Shown piece after piece: positions 6,537 to 14,446 of a stretch of 64,000 bases of DNA. Below the pieces are notes generated by a model. That model was not told the DNA's origin. It did not search any database and saw only the letters and a program-made list of their open reading frames with translations. The DNA comes from Cytophagaceae bacterium (lineage in GTDB: Bacteria; Bacteroidota; Bacteroidia; Cytophagales; UBA9547). Each line of letters starts with the position of its first letter. The first letter of the stretch is position 1. The DNA lies in contig JAIYAU010000049.1 in NCBI GenBank assembly GCA_027488865.1, forward strand, positions 1 through 64,000, in the 5' to 3' direction. Position numbers and translations under genes: made by a program.

Positions 6537-7067
6537 ATGAAACTTTTTACTAAAGAAATGGCAGTAATGAACCGTAATTTAATGCGTTCAAAAAATATCT
6601 ACTTCTTAATTACCCTTTTTGTAGTGTTGCACTCTTCAGCTTCATTTGCCCAGTCATATCCAACAGAAATAGAAGTTTTTCAGAAGGTTTTTGGAATTGA
6701 AAAAAAAGTAGCTCTTGCAAATTTCATGAAAATGGATGCATCCAATAACAATTTCTGGAAAATCTATGACCAATATGAAACAAAACGCCAAGAACTTGGA
6801 AAAGAGAGAATTGCAATAATTATGGATTACGCCGGTAATTACACAAACCTTTCTGATGAAAAAATACTCGAATTATTTAAACGTTCGGAATCTCTTAAAA
6901 AATCATTTGACAAATTACAAACCACCTATTTCAATAAAATTAAAAAGGAAGTGGGTATTGGCAAGGCAGCTCAATTTTGGCAGTTTGAGGGATATATTTA
7001 TACAATGACTCAAGCTGAAATTTATTCTAAAATACCATTTATTGGTGAAAACCCGAACGGAAAATAG
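6537..7067 (+). CDS. Secreted Spy/CpxP-like helical protein
   Basis: The protein has 176 residues with a signal peptide ending in SSASFAQ (about residue 39). Internal Met residues at 11 and 16 would give a more normal signal length, so the true start may be later than 6537. The mature part is highly charged and helical (YETKRQELGKERIAIIMDYAGNYTNLSDEKILELFKRSESLKKSFDKL), with the layout of periplasmic Spy/CpxP-like or DUF-type helical-hairpin proteins. It lies between the FGE lipoprotein and the DJ-1-like gene on the same strand. A chaperone-like periplasmic role is a guess from fold only. Confidence 0.6.
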   Translation: MKLFTKEMAVMNRNLMRSKNIYFLITLFVVLHSSASFAQSYPTEIEVFQKVFGIEKKVALANFMKMDASNNNFWKIYDQYETKRQELGKERIAIIMDYAGNYTNLSDEKILELFKRSESLKKSFDKLQTTYFNKIKKEVGIGKAAQFWQFEGYIYTMTQAEIYSKIPFIGENPNGK

Positions 7068-7100
7068 TAAGCAAATACTAACTTTTTAACTTAAATTATC

Positions 7101-7961
7101 ATGAAGTTAAGCAAAAAAAATATTTATATCATTTGCGGAATAGCCGTAGTGTTGGTCTTATTTTTTATTTCTCTACCATTCATTTTGAAATCCCGTGGTT
7201 TTCACCCCGATGATCCTGACGGAGAAAAGTTTAATTTAAAAGGTAAAAAGGCTCTTATTGTTTCTACCAGCCACAATATACTGAATAGACCAGGTGAAAC
7301 TACAGGGCCTGCTACGGGTGTATTCGCATCTGAAATGACCATTCCTTACTATGAATTTTTAGATGCCAATATGGAAGTAGATATTGCCAGCATCAAAGGA
7401 GGAGAAGTTCCTATCGATCCTCAGTCTTTTTATTATTTTCTAGAATCGAAAGAAGATAAACGCTTTGAGCAAGATGAAGCCTTTCAAGCTAAAATAAAAA
7501 ACTCTGTCCCAATTGAAAAAGTAGATTTAAAAAACTACGATATCGTCTTTTTTGCTGGAGGATGGGGAGCGGCTTATGATATGAATTCGGAGATTGTATC
7601 CACTAAAGTTTCAGATGCCTATTATAATTCAGATGTAATTATGGGAAGCGTTTGTCACGGAGCGTTAGCCTTTACCAATGCAAAGGATAAAAATGGAGAT
7701 TATTTGATTAAGGGCAGACCTATGTCTGGAGTTACTCAAAAACAACTTGCTTCATTTGGTATTGAATTTACACCTTATCATCCTGAACAAGAGCTTAAAA
7801 AAGCAGGAGCTATTTACCAATGCAGTCATGAAAAACCCATTGACCAGTTCAATACCTATACAGTAGCTGACCAAGAAAAGCGTTTTATTACAGGTCAAAA
7901 TCAAAACTCAAGCCATGATACTGCTCAACTGATGATGAAAACTTTAATCGAAAAGAAATAA
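7101..7961 (+). CDS. Membrane-anchored DJ-1/PfpI family protein
   Basis: The protein has 286 residues. A single N-terminal transmembrane helix (about 8-30) precedes a DJ-1/PfpI (class I glutamine amidotransferase-like) domain. The nucleophile elbow GSVCHGALAF places Cys185 followed by His186, and Glu78 in VFASEMT fits the conserved acidic residue near it. This layout is closest to the Hsp31/glyoxalase III branch, which acts on methylglyoxal or as a chaperone. The short lead sequence and lack of a cleavage site suggest anchoring to the inner membrane with the domain outside. Its stop overlaps the sulfatase start (TAATG), so the two are translationally coupled. Confidence 0.8.
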   Translation: MKLSKKNIYIICGIAVVLVLFFISLPFILKSRGFHPDDPDGEKFNLKGKKALIVSTSHNILNRPGETTGPATGVFASEMTIPYYEFLDANMEVDIASIKGGEVPIDPQSFYYFLESKEDKRFEQDEAFQAKIKNSVPIEKVDLKNYDIVFFAGGWGAAYDMNSEIVSTKVSDAYYNSDVIMGSVCHGALAFTNAKDKNGDYLIKGRPMSGVTQKQLASFGIEFTPYHPEQELKKAGAIYQCSHEKPIDQFNTYTVADQEKRFITGQNQNSSHDTAQLMMKTLIEKK

Positions 7962-9739
7962 TGAAAAACGTACAGATTAAAACTAAAATAGTCTATTGGC
8001 TGCTTTTTTCTAGTTTAATAAATCCTGTATTGGGTCAAACGGATACAACTAAAAAGTCCAAACCAAATGTTGTACTAATATTAATTGATGATTCAGGGCT
8101 AATGGATCTTGGTGTCTATGGTGGTGAAGCCCGTACACCGAATATTGATAAGTTGGCTAATAATGGCATGATGTTTACCAATATGCACGCCTCTCCGGTA
8201 TGTGCACCTTCAAGGGCTATGCTTATGACAGGTACAGATAGTCATTTATGCGGTGTAGCCAATTTGCCCGAATTCCTTCCTCAAGAATACCAAACTAAGC
8301 CCGGCTATGCGGGTGTGTTGAATGATCGCGTGCAAACCATTGCCACTCGCTTGAAAGAAGCAGATTACAATACCTACATGACGGGTAAATGGCATTTAAA
8401 AAAAAAAGAAAAAACACTACCTTCTAGCAGAGGATTTGACCGTTCATTTATACTAGGAGGTTCTGGTGCAAGTAATTATGACAATCACGGTTATCTACCT
8501 ATGAAACCAATGGCACATTGGTATGCAGATGGTAAGGAGGTGGAGTTGCCTGAAGATTTCTATTCTTCTAAAACCTATATTGACAAAACTATAGAATTTC
8601 ATGAGGCGGAGCAGAAAAAGGACAACCCATTCTTTGCCTATATCGCCTTTCAAGCCATTCATGCACCCATACAAGCACCCAAGGAATTTGTAGATCATTA
8701 CAAAGAAATCTACAAAGAGGGTTGGAATAAACTGCGTCAAAAGCGATTCGAAAAGGCAAAACAACTAGGTTTTATACCTCAAGATGCCAAATTCGCTGAT
8801 GTTTTTCCAAAGTTCAAAAAATGGGAAGAATTGTCTCAAAAAGAAAAAGAATCGCATAGCACAAATATGGCAGTAACAGCCGGTATGCTTGAGGCCATGG
8901 ACTACCACATAGGGAGGTACATCGAGTATCTTACTCAAAAAGGATTGATGGAAAATACGATTTTTATTGTTACTTCCGATAATGGACCTGATGGCGCAGA
9001 CTATACACAGGGATTAATTTGGGCTAAAAAAAATGGTTACCATACAGATTTTGACAAGAATGGCGGAAAAGGATTTTTTGGGTTTATAGGTCCAGAGTTT
9101 GCCAATGCGGTGTCTTCTCCTTTTTCTTATTTTAAATATTACACTGGTGAAGGCGGATTAAGAGTTCCCCTTATCTTAAGCGGAAATAATATTCCAAAAA
9201 ATAAGCGTACCAATGTTTTTTCTTTTTTTACGGATATTGCTCCCACCATTTATGAAATTGCTGGATTATCTCCAAAAGCTAATGATGGATATGCTCCTAT
9301 TACAGGAAAAAGTATGGTGCCACATTTATTCAACCAAGCAGTACCTGTTTATGCTGCAAATGAAGGGGTAGGCTTAGAAGCAGCCGCAAGTTCTGCTTAC
9401 TTTTTGGATGGTTATAAGATTGTGAAGAACAATATTCCGCTGGGTGATACGGAATGGCATTTATACAATCTTGAAATAGACCCAAGTGAGCTCAATGATA
9501 TAGCTCAAGGGGAGCCTGATAGATTTCAAAAAATGTTAGCAGCTTACGAAGTCTATGCAAATAATGTGGGTGTTTTAGAAATGCCAGAAGGGTACTCGGC
9601 TCAAGGAACAGTAGCTAAAAAATCTTATTGGAAAATATTAATGAATTTTCTTCCCTACCTTCTTGCTATTGTGCTTGGGATCATTGGATTTTTCATTTGG
9701 AGGTACCAAAAAAATAATAAAACGGATGCAGGACAATAA
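7961..9739 (+). CDS. Membrane-anchored arylsulfatase-family sulfatase
   Basis: The 592-residue protein has a signal peptide (cleaved after VLGQ, residue 26) and a full sulfatase domain. Metal ligands Asp43-Asp44 lie in LILIDDSGLMD. The modification site is Cys81 in SPVCAPSRAMLMTG, which FGE converts to formylglycine. GKWH is at 142-145 and the second metal pair is Asp340-Asn341 in VTSDNGPDGA. It ends in a transmembrane helix (NFLPYLLAIVLGIIGFFIW) and a basic tail, so it is anchored by its C-terminus. The domain belongs to the arylsulfatase AtsA-like branch. The matching FGE lipoprotein is encoded in the same run. The substrate is unknown; polysaccharide or aryl sulfates are both possible. Confidence 0.92.
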   Translation: MKNVQIKTKIVYWLLFSSLINPVLGQTDTTKKSKPNVVLILIDDSGLMDLGVYGGEARTPNIDKLANNGMMFTNMHASPVCAPSRAMLMTGTDSHLCGVANLPEFLPQEYQTKPGYAGVLNDRVQTIATRLKEADYNTYMTGKWHLKKKEKTLPSSRGFDRSFILGGSGASNYDNHGYLPMKPMAHWYADGKEVELPEDFYSSKTYIDKTIEFHEAEQKKDNPFFAYIAFQAIHAPIQAPKEFVDHYKEIYKEGWNKLRQKRFEKAKQLGFIPQDAKFADVFPKFKKWEELSQKEKESHSTNMAVTAGMLEAMDYHIGRYIEYLTQKGLMENTIFIVTSDNGPDGADYTQGLIWAKKNGYHTDFDKNGGKGFFGFIGPEFANAVSSPFSYFKYYTGEGGLRVPLILSGNNIPKNKRTNVFSFFTDIAPTIYEIAGLSPKANDGYAPITGKSMVPHLFNQAVPVYAANEGVGLEAAASSAYFLDGYKIVKNNIPLGDTEWHLYNLEIDPSELNDIAQGEPDRFQKMLAAYEVYANNVGVLEMPEGYSAQGTVAKKSYWKILMNFLPYLLAIVLGIIGFFIWRYQKNNKTDAGQ

Positions 9740-10190
9740 TAATCATGTTTTTACGGAGATTGAGATCAATGCCACACCAGAGGAAGTGTGGAGCGTGCTG
9801 ACGGATTGGAACAAATTGAAAGCTTGGAGTTCTTCTTTTATTGGCATTTCTACAAATAAACCGATCAAAGGAGAAGAATTTGTTTCATACTTCAAAAATC
9901 CTCTGACAGGAGGGGTTTTGGAGTTGAAACATATTTGCACCGATTATGAAGAATGTAAAAAATTTGGCTGGTCGGGTGATATTATTGGTAGTATAAAAGA
10001 TCACCACATTTATTCTTTGGAGCCGACCATAAATGGCACTACCTTATTCAAACAGGAAGATGGATTGCATGGTAAACATAGTCAATTGCTAAATTTTATG
10101 GCAGAAAATCAAATGCTATCGATGTATAACAGGTTTAACCAAGAACTAAAAGAAAGAGTGGAAAATCTTTTTCCTAAATCAAATAATTAA
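9726..10190 (+). CDS. SRPBCC (START/Bet v1-like) domain protein
   Basis: From the ATG at 9726, which overlaps the end of the sulfatase gene by 14 bp, the protein has 154 residues. It shows the polyketide-cyclase-type START pattern: the opening FTEIEINATPEEVWSVLTDWNKLKAWS, a middle strand block, and a long C-terminal helix (LLNFMAENQMLSMYNRFNQELKERVENLF). These proteins bind hydrophobic ligands in a central pocket. The frame extends upstream to 9663, but that part reads through the sulfatase membrane segment and is not a likely start. It has no signal peptide. Overlap with the sulfatase gene implies one transcript. Confidence 0.8.
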   Translation: MQDNNNHVFTEIEINATPEEVWSVLTDWNKLKAWSSSFIGISTNKPIKGEEFVSYFKNPLTGGVLELKHICTDYEECKKFGWSGDIIGSIKDHHIYSLEPTINGTTLFKQEDGLHGKHSQLLNFMAENQMLSMYNRFNQELKERVENLFPKSNN

Positions 10191-10207
10191 TGTAAAGTAT
10201 CATAAAA

Positions 10208-11131
10208 ATGAGAAAAATTAACCCAATAATCAATTCAGTACTCATCCTAGTATTCATTAGTGTATTTTTTAGTGCTTGTGTGCCCGCAACTATAGCCACT
10301 ATAGCGGCAGTAAAAAGTAAAAAGCGAAGTCCTCGCAAACTTTATTTATCCGATTCAATCCCAGAAATAGATAAAACCAGAGAACCTAAAATATTAACGG
10401 CATTCTTTGGATTAGACAATGGCTTAACCTTCCGTGCAAGAGCAATATATAGAAAAGCACAAGGAAAAGATGGAATGCCTTTGGTATTCTCACATGAACT
10501 AGACCCTAAAACCCTTCAAGGTGCTGACTTTGCAGTTACTACCAAAAACGGGAAAGTATTTGTAGTAGAGGCAGCGAGCTTTCTTCCCGCCAATGAAGAA
10601 TTTGAACTTAGAACGGTGCTTCTAATTGGTGAATTTGGCAATTATCCTGACAACCCAGCTGTATCTGTTGAAGTAGTAGGTGATTTGATGGCGAGAACTG
10701 GACAAAATTTTAAAGGACAAAGTATTAAGGTAATTCCCTTAGCAGAAGGGCCTATTTTGAGCTATGCCGAATATTTTACCTTCGATGAAAAATACCCTTA
10801 CATTAAAAAGGGAAAAGGATGCGATTGCCCGAAAGAGGAGACAAAAATGGTTGTAAAGGTAGTTTGGGCTGGTGGGGTGAGAGCTACTAATGGTAAAGAA
10901 CTTGGAGCGAATGAATTGAAAGATTTTGTAGTAACCCTAGTTAACGGAACAGACACAACAAAAGTAAATCCTTTTACACTAGCAGACTTAGGCGATAGTG
11001 AAAACAACATAGATTTGTGCATCAAGGAATCAGGAATTCCAATCTTAATCCAAGTAAATGAAGGTATTGCGATTGACCCAAATAATGATAAAAACCCTGC
11101 GGCAAAAATTAAAGTATTGAGCCGGTGGTAA
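10208..11131 (+). CDS. Lipoprotein of unknown function
   Basis: The protein has 307 residues and a lipoprotein signal peptide (SVLILVFISVFFSAC, lipid Cys24). The mature part is beta-rich, with no catalytic motif that I recognise. It has a CDCP motif near residue 210 and a Lys/Arg-rich segment after the lipid anchor (AAVKSKKRSPRK). It begins 17 bp after the SRPBCC gene and is the last gene of the sulfatase run. No terminator is evident after it; the next 120 bp lead into the IS110 remnant. Confidence 0.7.
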   Translation: MRKINPIINSVLILVFISVFFSACVPATIATIAAVKSKKRSPRKLYLSDSIPEIDKTREPKILTAFFGLDNGLTFRARAIYRKAQGKDGMPLVFSHELDPKTLQGADFAVTTKNGKVFVVEAASFLPANEEFELRTVLLIGEFGNYPDNPAVSVEVVGDLMARTGQNFKGQSIKVIPLAEGPILSYAEYFTFDEKYPYIKKGKGCDCPKEETKMVVKVVWAGGVRATNGKELGANELKDFVVTLVNGTDTTKVNPFTLADLGDSENNIDLCIKESGIPILIQVNEGIAIDPNNDKNPAAKIKVLSRW

Positions 11132-11252
11132 AAAATCAGATTCAATAGAAATTAAACAGTCTTTAAATTATTAGATTAAAAGTTGAGAAATTGACACCCC
11201 ATGGTGCAAGCGAGACGCTCATATCTTTGATAAGTTAAGAAAAAGTGCTTTT

Positions 11253-11319
11253 TATTTCCTCGGTCTGTGGCACACAGAACGAAAAGTTAATGACCTGTGT
11301 GCCACAGGCCATGGAGGAA
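11253..11319 (+). repeat. GTGGCACACAG palindromic repeat, copy B
   Basis: This copy matches copy A (1202-1268) at 66 of 67 positions, including the CTGTGGCACACAG/CTGTGTGCCACAG stem and the terminal CATGGAGGAA. Here the terminal ATG opens directly into the truncated IS110 transposase frame, so the repeat marks the left edge of that remnant. Confidence 0.8.
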
Positions 11320-11532
11320 AAAATAGCCCAAGCCATCGAGCAAGATGAAGTATTGAAGAAAAAGCATGCCTCCGTAACCTCCATTAAAGGAGTTGGCTTA
11401 ATGGCTTTTGCCGTGGTAGTGGCTGAGACTGACGGTTTTGCACTGATCAACAACCAACGACAGCTCGCCAGTTATGCAGGCTATGACATCGTTGAAAATC
11501 AGTCTGGTAAAAAAGTGGACCGTTGGCAGTAA
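11311..11532 (+). pseudogene. IS110-family transposase fragment (Transposase_20 region)
   Basis: The frame contains SIKGVGLMAFAVVVAETDGFALINNQRQLASYAGYDIVENQSGKKV, the typical C-terminal domain of IS110-type transposases (SI.GVG...A....ETDGF..F.N..QL.SYAGLD.VE.QSG). The N-terminal RuvC-like DEDD half is absent and replaced by palindromic repeat B. The C-terminus is cut right after SGKKVD, before the usual KG(N)..LR block containing the conserved serine. It is therefore an inactive internal fragment of about 73 residues. Confidence 0.85.
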
Positions 11533-11563
11533 TGCTACGAGCGACCGTCAAAACCGACAGAAA

Positions 11564-11908
11564 TTACTTTGACGACTTTTTCAAATCCTTCAATCCCCAA
11601 TCGGACATACTATCAATAATTGGCAACAAAGTTTGACCGTATTTTGAAATTTTGTATTCCACTCTTGGTGGAATTTCTGCATAAATAATTCGTTCCAAAA
11701 TATTATCTTCTTCCATTTCACGAAGTTGGTTAACCAACATTTGCTTACTAATATCAGGAATTGCTTTTTGCAACATAGAAAAACGATTACAATCTTTTCT
11801 TATCAAATGAATAATGACGGGCTTCCATTTGCCACCTATTTTATTCAGACAATGTGTAACTGGGCAATTATTCGGGTTGAATTCTTTTGTTTTTCTTTTA
11901 TTTTCCAT
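11564..11908 (-). CDS. HxlR family transcription regulator
   Basis: The 114-residue protein has the HxlR winged-helix layout: CPVTHCLNKIGGKWKPVIIHLI (15-36), then RFSMLQKAIPDISKQMLVNQLREMEEDNILER, and the wing with EIPPRVEYKISKYGQTLLPII. The cysteines at 15 and 20 are common in HxlR regulators that sense electrophiles or redox change, but a role is not proven. It is divergent from the medium-chain oxidoreductase at 12001, a very frequent pairing. A GTCTA-N6-TAGAC dyad lies two bases upstream of its own start codon. Confidence 0.9.
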   Translation of the reverse strand: MENKRKTKEFNPNNCPVTHCLNKIGGKWKPVIIHLIRKDCNRFSMLQKAIPDISKQMLVNQLREMEEDNILERIIYAEIPPRVEYKISKYGQTLLPIIDSMSDWGLKDLKKSSK

Positions 11909-11910
11909 TG

Positions 11911-11926
11911 GTCTATATTTTTAGAC
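11911..11926. promoter_or_regulatory. Candidate HxlR operator (GTCTA-N6-TAGAC)
   Basis: GTCTA (11911-11915) and TAGAC (11922-11926) form a perfect dyad in the hxlR-oxidoreductase intergenic region, two bases before the regulator start. Regulators of this family bind inverted repeats in the divergent region. Autoregulation is the likely meaning, by inference. Confidence 0.45.
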
Positions 11927-11962
11927 TATAGCCATAAATATTGACTTTACTTATTATTTGGA

Positions 11963-11970
11963 CAAAGGTA
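11963..11970 (-). promoter_or_regulatory. -7 element for hxlR (TACCTTTG on the minus strand)
   Basis: CAAAGGTA on the plus strand reads TACCTTTG on the minus strand, a perfect TAnnTTTG element 55 bp upstream of the hxlR start. It is adjacent to the opposing element at 11972-11979, giving back-to-back promoters. Confidence 0.45.
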
Positions 11971-11971
11971 A

Positions 11972-11979
11972 TATTTTTG
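11972..11979 (+). promoter_or_regulatory. -7 element for the oxidoreductase gene (TATTTTTG)
   Basis: TATTTTTG fits TAnnTTTG and lies 21 bp upstream of the ATG at 12001, leaving a short leader. A TTG at 11958-11960 is too close for a standard -33 element, and TTG at 11941-11943 is at the long end of the range. Confidence 0.4.
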
Positions 11980-12000
11980 ACAAATTATTAAATTACTATT

Positions 12001-12981
12001 ATGCAAGCAATCATAAGAACCAAAGCAGGCAAAGAATTTTCTACAATGAAAGTTCAAAATATAGAAAGTCCTAAAACACAATCAGGCGAATTAAAAGTGA
12101 AAATGGTATCAAGTCGAATCAATCCGGTAGATATGGATTTGATGAAGGGCTTTCCTTCCCTGAAATACAAAAATCCACAAATTGGAGGAATTGACGGTTC
12201 TGGTGTAGTATTAGAAGTTGGACAAAATGTAAAAGATTTCTCTGTAGGTGACAATGTTATTTTTTACCGATTGTTCAGTGACATTGGAACATGGTCAGAT
12301 GAAATTACTATTCCAGCAAACTACTGTGCAAAAATTCCAACCAACATAGACGTTAAGGAAGCAGGAACAATTGCGTTGCCTTTGCTTACAGCCTATGATA
12401 GTTTGACACAACTAAACGCAAAGAAAGGAGAAAAAATCCTCATTCACGGTGTTGGCGGTGGTGTTGGGTTTCAGGCATTGCAAGTAGCCAAACAAATGGG
12501 ACTTTTTGTTATTGGCACTGGCAGTCAATCGGACAAAGCGTTTTTGGACAAAGCAGGACTTGATCAATTTATTGACTACAAAACCCAAGATTTTTCGAAC
12601 GTGTTGAAAGTCAAGGAAGTTGATTATGTTTTTGACGTGCTTGGTCATGACATTCTGAAAAAATCAATTGCTTTGCAACCTAAAGTAGTAGTTTCTGTAA
12701 AATTTGTTGATACTTCAAATATGCACAAAGCAGGAGTTAACTTACCAGGTATTATGAAATGGTTGATGAAAATGATGATGGGGAAATTCGTAAAACTTGC
12801 ACAGAGAAATAAGGTGGAACTCATAGGGCAAGTTACAGGAGCTAATGGAAAAATGTTGCAAAAAGCAGTTGACCTAATAAGTGTAGACTATATTTCAAGA
12901 GACTTTAAATCACTATCATTAACGGACATTTCAACAAACGGACTGACTAAAAATGATGTTGGGAAAGTGATAGTATTCTGA
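12001..12981 (+). CDS. NAD(P)-dependent zinc-free alcohol dehydrogenase / quinone oxidoreductase
   Basis: The 326-residue protein is a medium-chain dehydrogenase/reductase. An N-terminal GroES-like domain (PVDMDLMKGFPSLKYKNPQIGGIDGSGVVLEVG) precedes a Rossmann domain with GVGGGVGFQALQVAKQMG (about 150-167) for the nucleotide. The catalytic zinc cysteine and histidine are missing, as in quinone oxidoreductase-type members that reduce enones or quinones with NADPH. It is divergently paired with HxlR, a common arrangement for electrophile or quinone detoxification. A 108-bp stem-loop repeat starts 15 bp after the stop. Confidence 0.88.
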   Translation: MQAIIRTKAGKEFSTMKVQNIESPKTQSGELKVKMVSSRINPVDMDLMKGFPSLKYKNPQIGGIDGSGVVLEVGQNVKDFSVGDNVIFYRLFSDIGTWSDEITIPANYCAKIPTNIDVKEAGTIALPLLTAYDSLTQLNAKKGEKILIHGVGGGVGFQALQVAKQMGLFVIGTGSQSDKAFLDKAGLDQFIDYKTQDFSNVLKVKEVDYVFDVLGHDILKKSIALQPKVVVSVKFVDTSNMHKAGVNLPGIMKWLMKMMMGKFVKLAQRNKVELIGQVTGANGKMLQKAVDLISVDYISRDFKSLSLTDISTNGLTKNDVGKVIVF

Positions 12982-12996
12982 TAAAATAAATAAGCA

Positions 12997-13104
12997 CTAC
13001 TGCCAACAACTAAGGTTTCGTCTTGTTTGCAAAACAAGAGACGAAACCCTGTTGAATGGTTCAAAAACGAGAGTTTTTGAGACGGTTTGTGCGGCTGGCG
13101 GTAG
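12997..13104 (+). repeat. Cassette-end-like stem-loop repeat, copy 1 (108 bp)
   Basis: The ends are inverted: CTACTGCCAAC (12997-13007) and GCTGGCGGTAG (13094-13104). Inside is a near-perfect hairpin, GGTTTCGTCTTG pairing with CAAGAGACGAAACC, and a second one, AAAAAC-GAGA-GTTTTT. A related 154-bp copy is at 14447-14600 with the same ends and the same two inner blocks. Both copies begin a few bases after a stop codon in the same orientation, like integron attC sites, but they lack standard R''/R' sequences. Confidence 0.75.
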
Positions 13105-13187
13105 CGGAGCAAGCTGTAATTATGGAGTTGTCGTGAGGAGGGATGCTGGATTGAGAAGAAGCACATTTGGTGGGTTTAAGTATCCAC

Positions 13188-13352
13188 ATGGCGCAAGGCA
13201 TGACTCAAGAACAATTGGCTAAAAAATGCGGAACAACAAAAACATATATTTCCCGAATTGAAAATAACGCCAGCGATATAAGGCTCTCCACGCTAATGAG
13301 AATAATACGTGAAGGGGTTGGTCGTCATCTAAAATTGACCGTTGACTTCTAA
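13188..13352 (+). pseudogene. Truncated XRE-type antitoxin-like helix-turn-helix
   Basis: The frame encodes 54 residues from ATG 13188: MTQEQLAKKCGTTKTYISRI followed by ENNASDIRLSTLMRI. This is a standard XRE HTH, with a HigA/MqsA-like tail ending KLTVDF. The usual 40-50 N-terminal residues are missing, and the sequence before the start does not continue the protein. No toxin gene is adjacent. Its TAA stop overlaps the first arm of the next inverted repeat. The frame also extends to GTG 13167, which adds no homologous sequence. Confidence 0.65.
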
Positions 13353-13497
13353 CGCACAGAAAAGAACTTCGGATAAGAGTACGTTTCTGAAAGACCGGCG
13401 TTGATGCTTCGGAATAACTTCAAAAGTGTGCGGAATTTTGCTTCACGTCCCGTATATTGCCTATAAAAGTCCCGTTCTTCAGAAAGGCCAACCGTTA
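13350..13497 (+). repeat. attC-like inverted repeat after the HTH fragment
   Basis: Outer arms TAACG (13350-13354, sharing the TAA stop of the preceding frame) and CGTTA (13493-13497) enclose inner arms AGAAC and GTTCT. The order is the R''-L''...L'-R' order of attC sites. At 148 bp it is slightly above the usual size range. The next gene starts 34 bp later. It is similar in plan, not sequence, to the site at 127-256. Confidence 0.5.
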
Positions 13498-13531
13498 TTG
13501 GCAATATTAAACATTAAATAAATAGAAAAAT

Positions 13532-14443
13532 ATGAGCACTCGGAAACAATATTACTTTTATCACATAGACAACTGTAATATGTGTGGTTCAAAAACAGAC
13601 AAACATAAAATTCTTGGCAAGAGACTAAATGGTTCACAAGGGAAAAATCCGAAGAAAAAAATCGGCATAACAACAACGATTGTAAAATGTATAGACTGCG
13701 GACTTATTTATTCAAACCCGCAACCAGTTCCGTTTAATATACAAGACCACTATGGAGTTCCACCTGAAAACTATTGGAAAGAAAATTATTTTACAATTAC
13801 TGACAACTATTTTCGTGGCGAAATTGAAAGACTTAAAAAAATACTTAAATTCAAAGACGGCATGAAATCGTTAGACATTGGAGCAGGTTTGGGAAAACAG
13901 ATGATTGCTTTATCTAAATCAGGATTTGAAACGTATGGTTTTGAACCTTCAAAACAGTTTTATGAAAGAGCCATTTCAAAAATGGGAATCAATCCTGACA
14001 GATTGAAATTAGGAATGATTGAAGAAGTTGAATATCCTGAAAATCATTTTGACTTTATTTCATTTGGTGCAGTTTTGGAACATTTGTATGACCCTTCTGA
14101 CTCAATTCTGAAAGCTCTGAAATGGCTAAAACCGAATGGAATAATCCACATTGAAGTTCCTTCATCTAATTGGTTGATTGGAAAAATTATCAACTTGTTT
14201 TACAAACTTAAAGGGACTGACTATGTTGGTAATTTAAGTCCAATGCACGAACCGTATCATCTTTATGAATTTAAACTTAAATCATTTCAAGTACTTTCAA
14301 AAAAATACGGTTATGAATTAGTATTTCACGAATACTATGTCTGTCAGACTTTTATGCCGAAAATTGCGGACTACTTTTTAAAACCGTTAATGAAATGGAC
14401 AAATACAGGTATGCAATTGTGTGTATGGTTAAGAAAGAAATAA
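13532..14443 (+). CDS. Zinc-ribbon class I SAM-dependent methyltransferase
   Basis: The 303-residue protein starts with a four-cysteine zinc ribbon (CNMCG near 14-18 and CIDCG near 53-57). A Methyltransf_23-type domain follows: SAM motif I is LDIGAGLGKQMIAL (about 112-125), then YGFEPSKQFYERA and FDFISFGAVLEHLYDPSD. This architecture is common in sugar- or lipid-modifying methyltransferases of O-antigen and exopolysaccharide clusters, but no such cluster is nearby. It is bounded by an attC-like repeat upstream and the 154-bp stem-loop repeat four bases after its stop, so it looks like a single mobile cassette. Confidence 0.88.
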   Translation: MSTRKQYYFYHIDNCNMCGSKTDKHKILGKRLNGSQGKNPKKKIGITTTIVKCIDCGLIYSNPQPVPFNIQDHYGVPPENYWKENYFTITDNYFRGEIERLKKILKFKDGMKSLDIGAGLGKQMIALSKSGFETYGFEPSKQFYERAISKMGINPDRLKLGMIEEVEYPENHFDFISFGAVLEHLYDPSDSILKALKWLKPNGIIHIEVPSSNWLIGKIINLFYKLKGTDYVGNLSPMHEPYHLYEFKLKSFQVLSKKYGYELVFHEYYVCQTFMPKIADYFLKPLMKWTNTGMQLCVWLRKK

Positions 14444-14446
14444 AGC

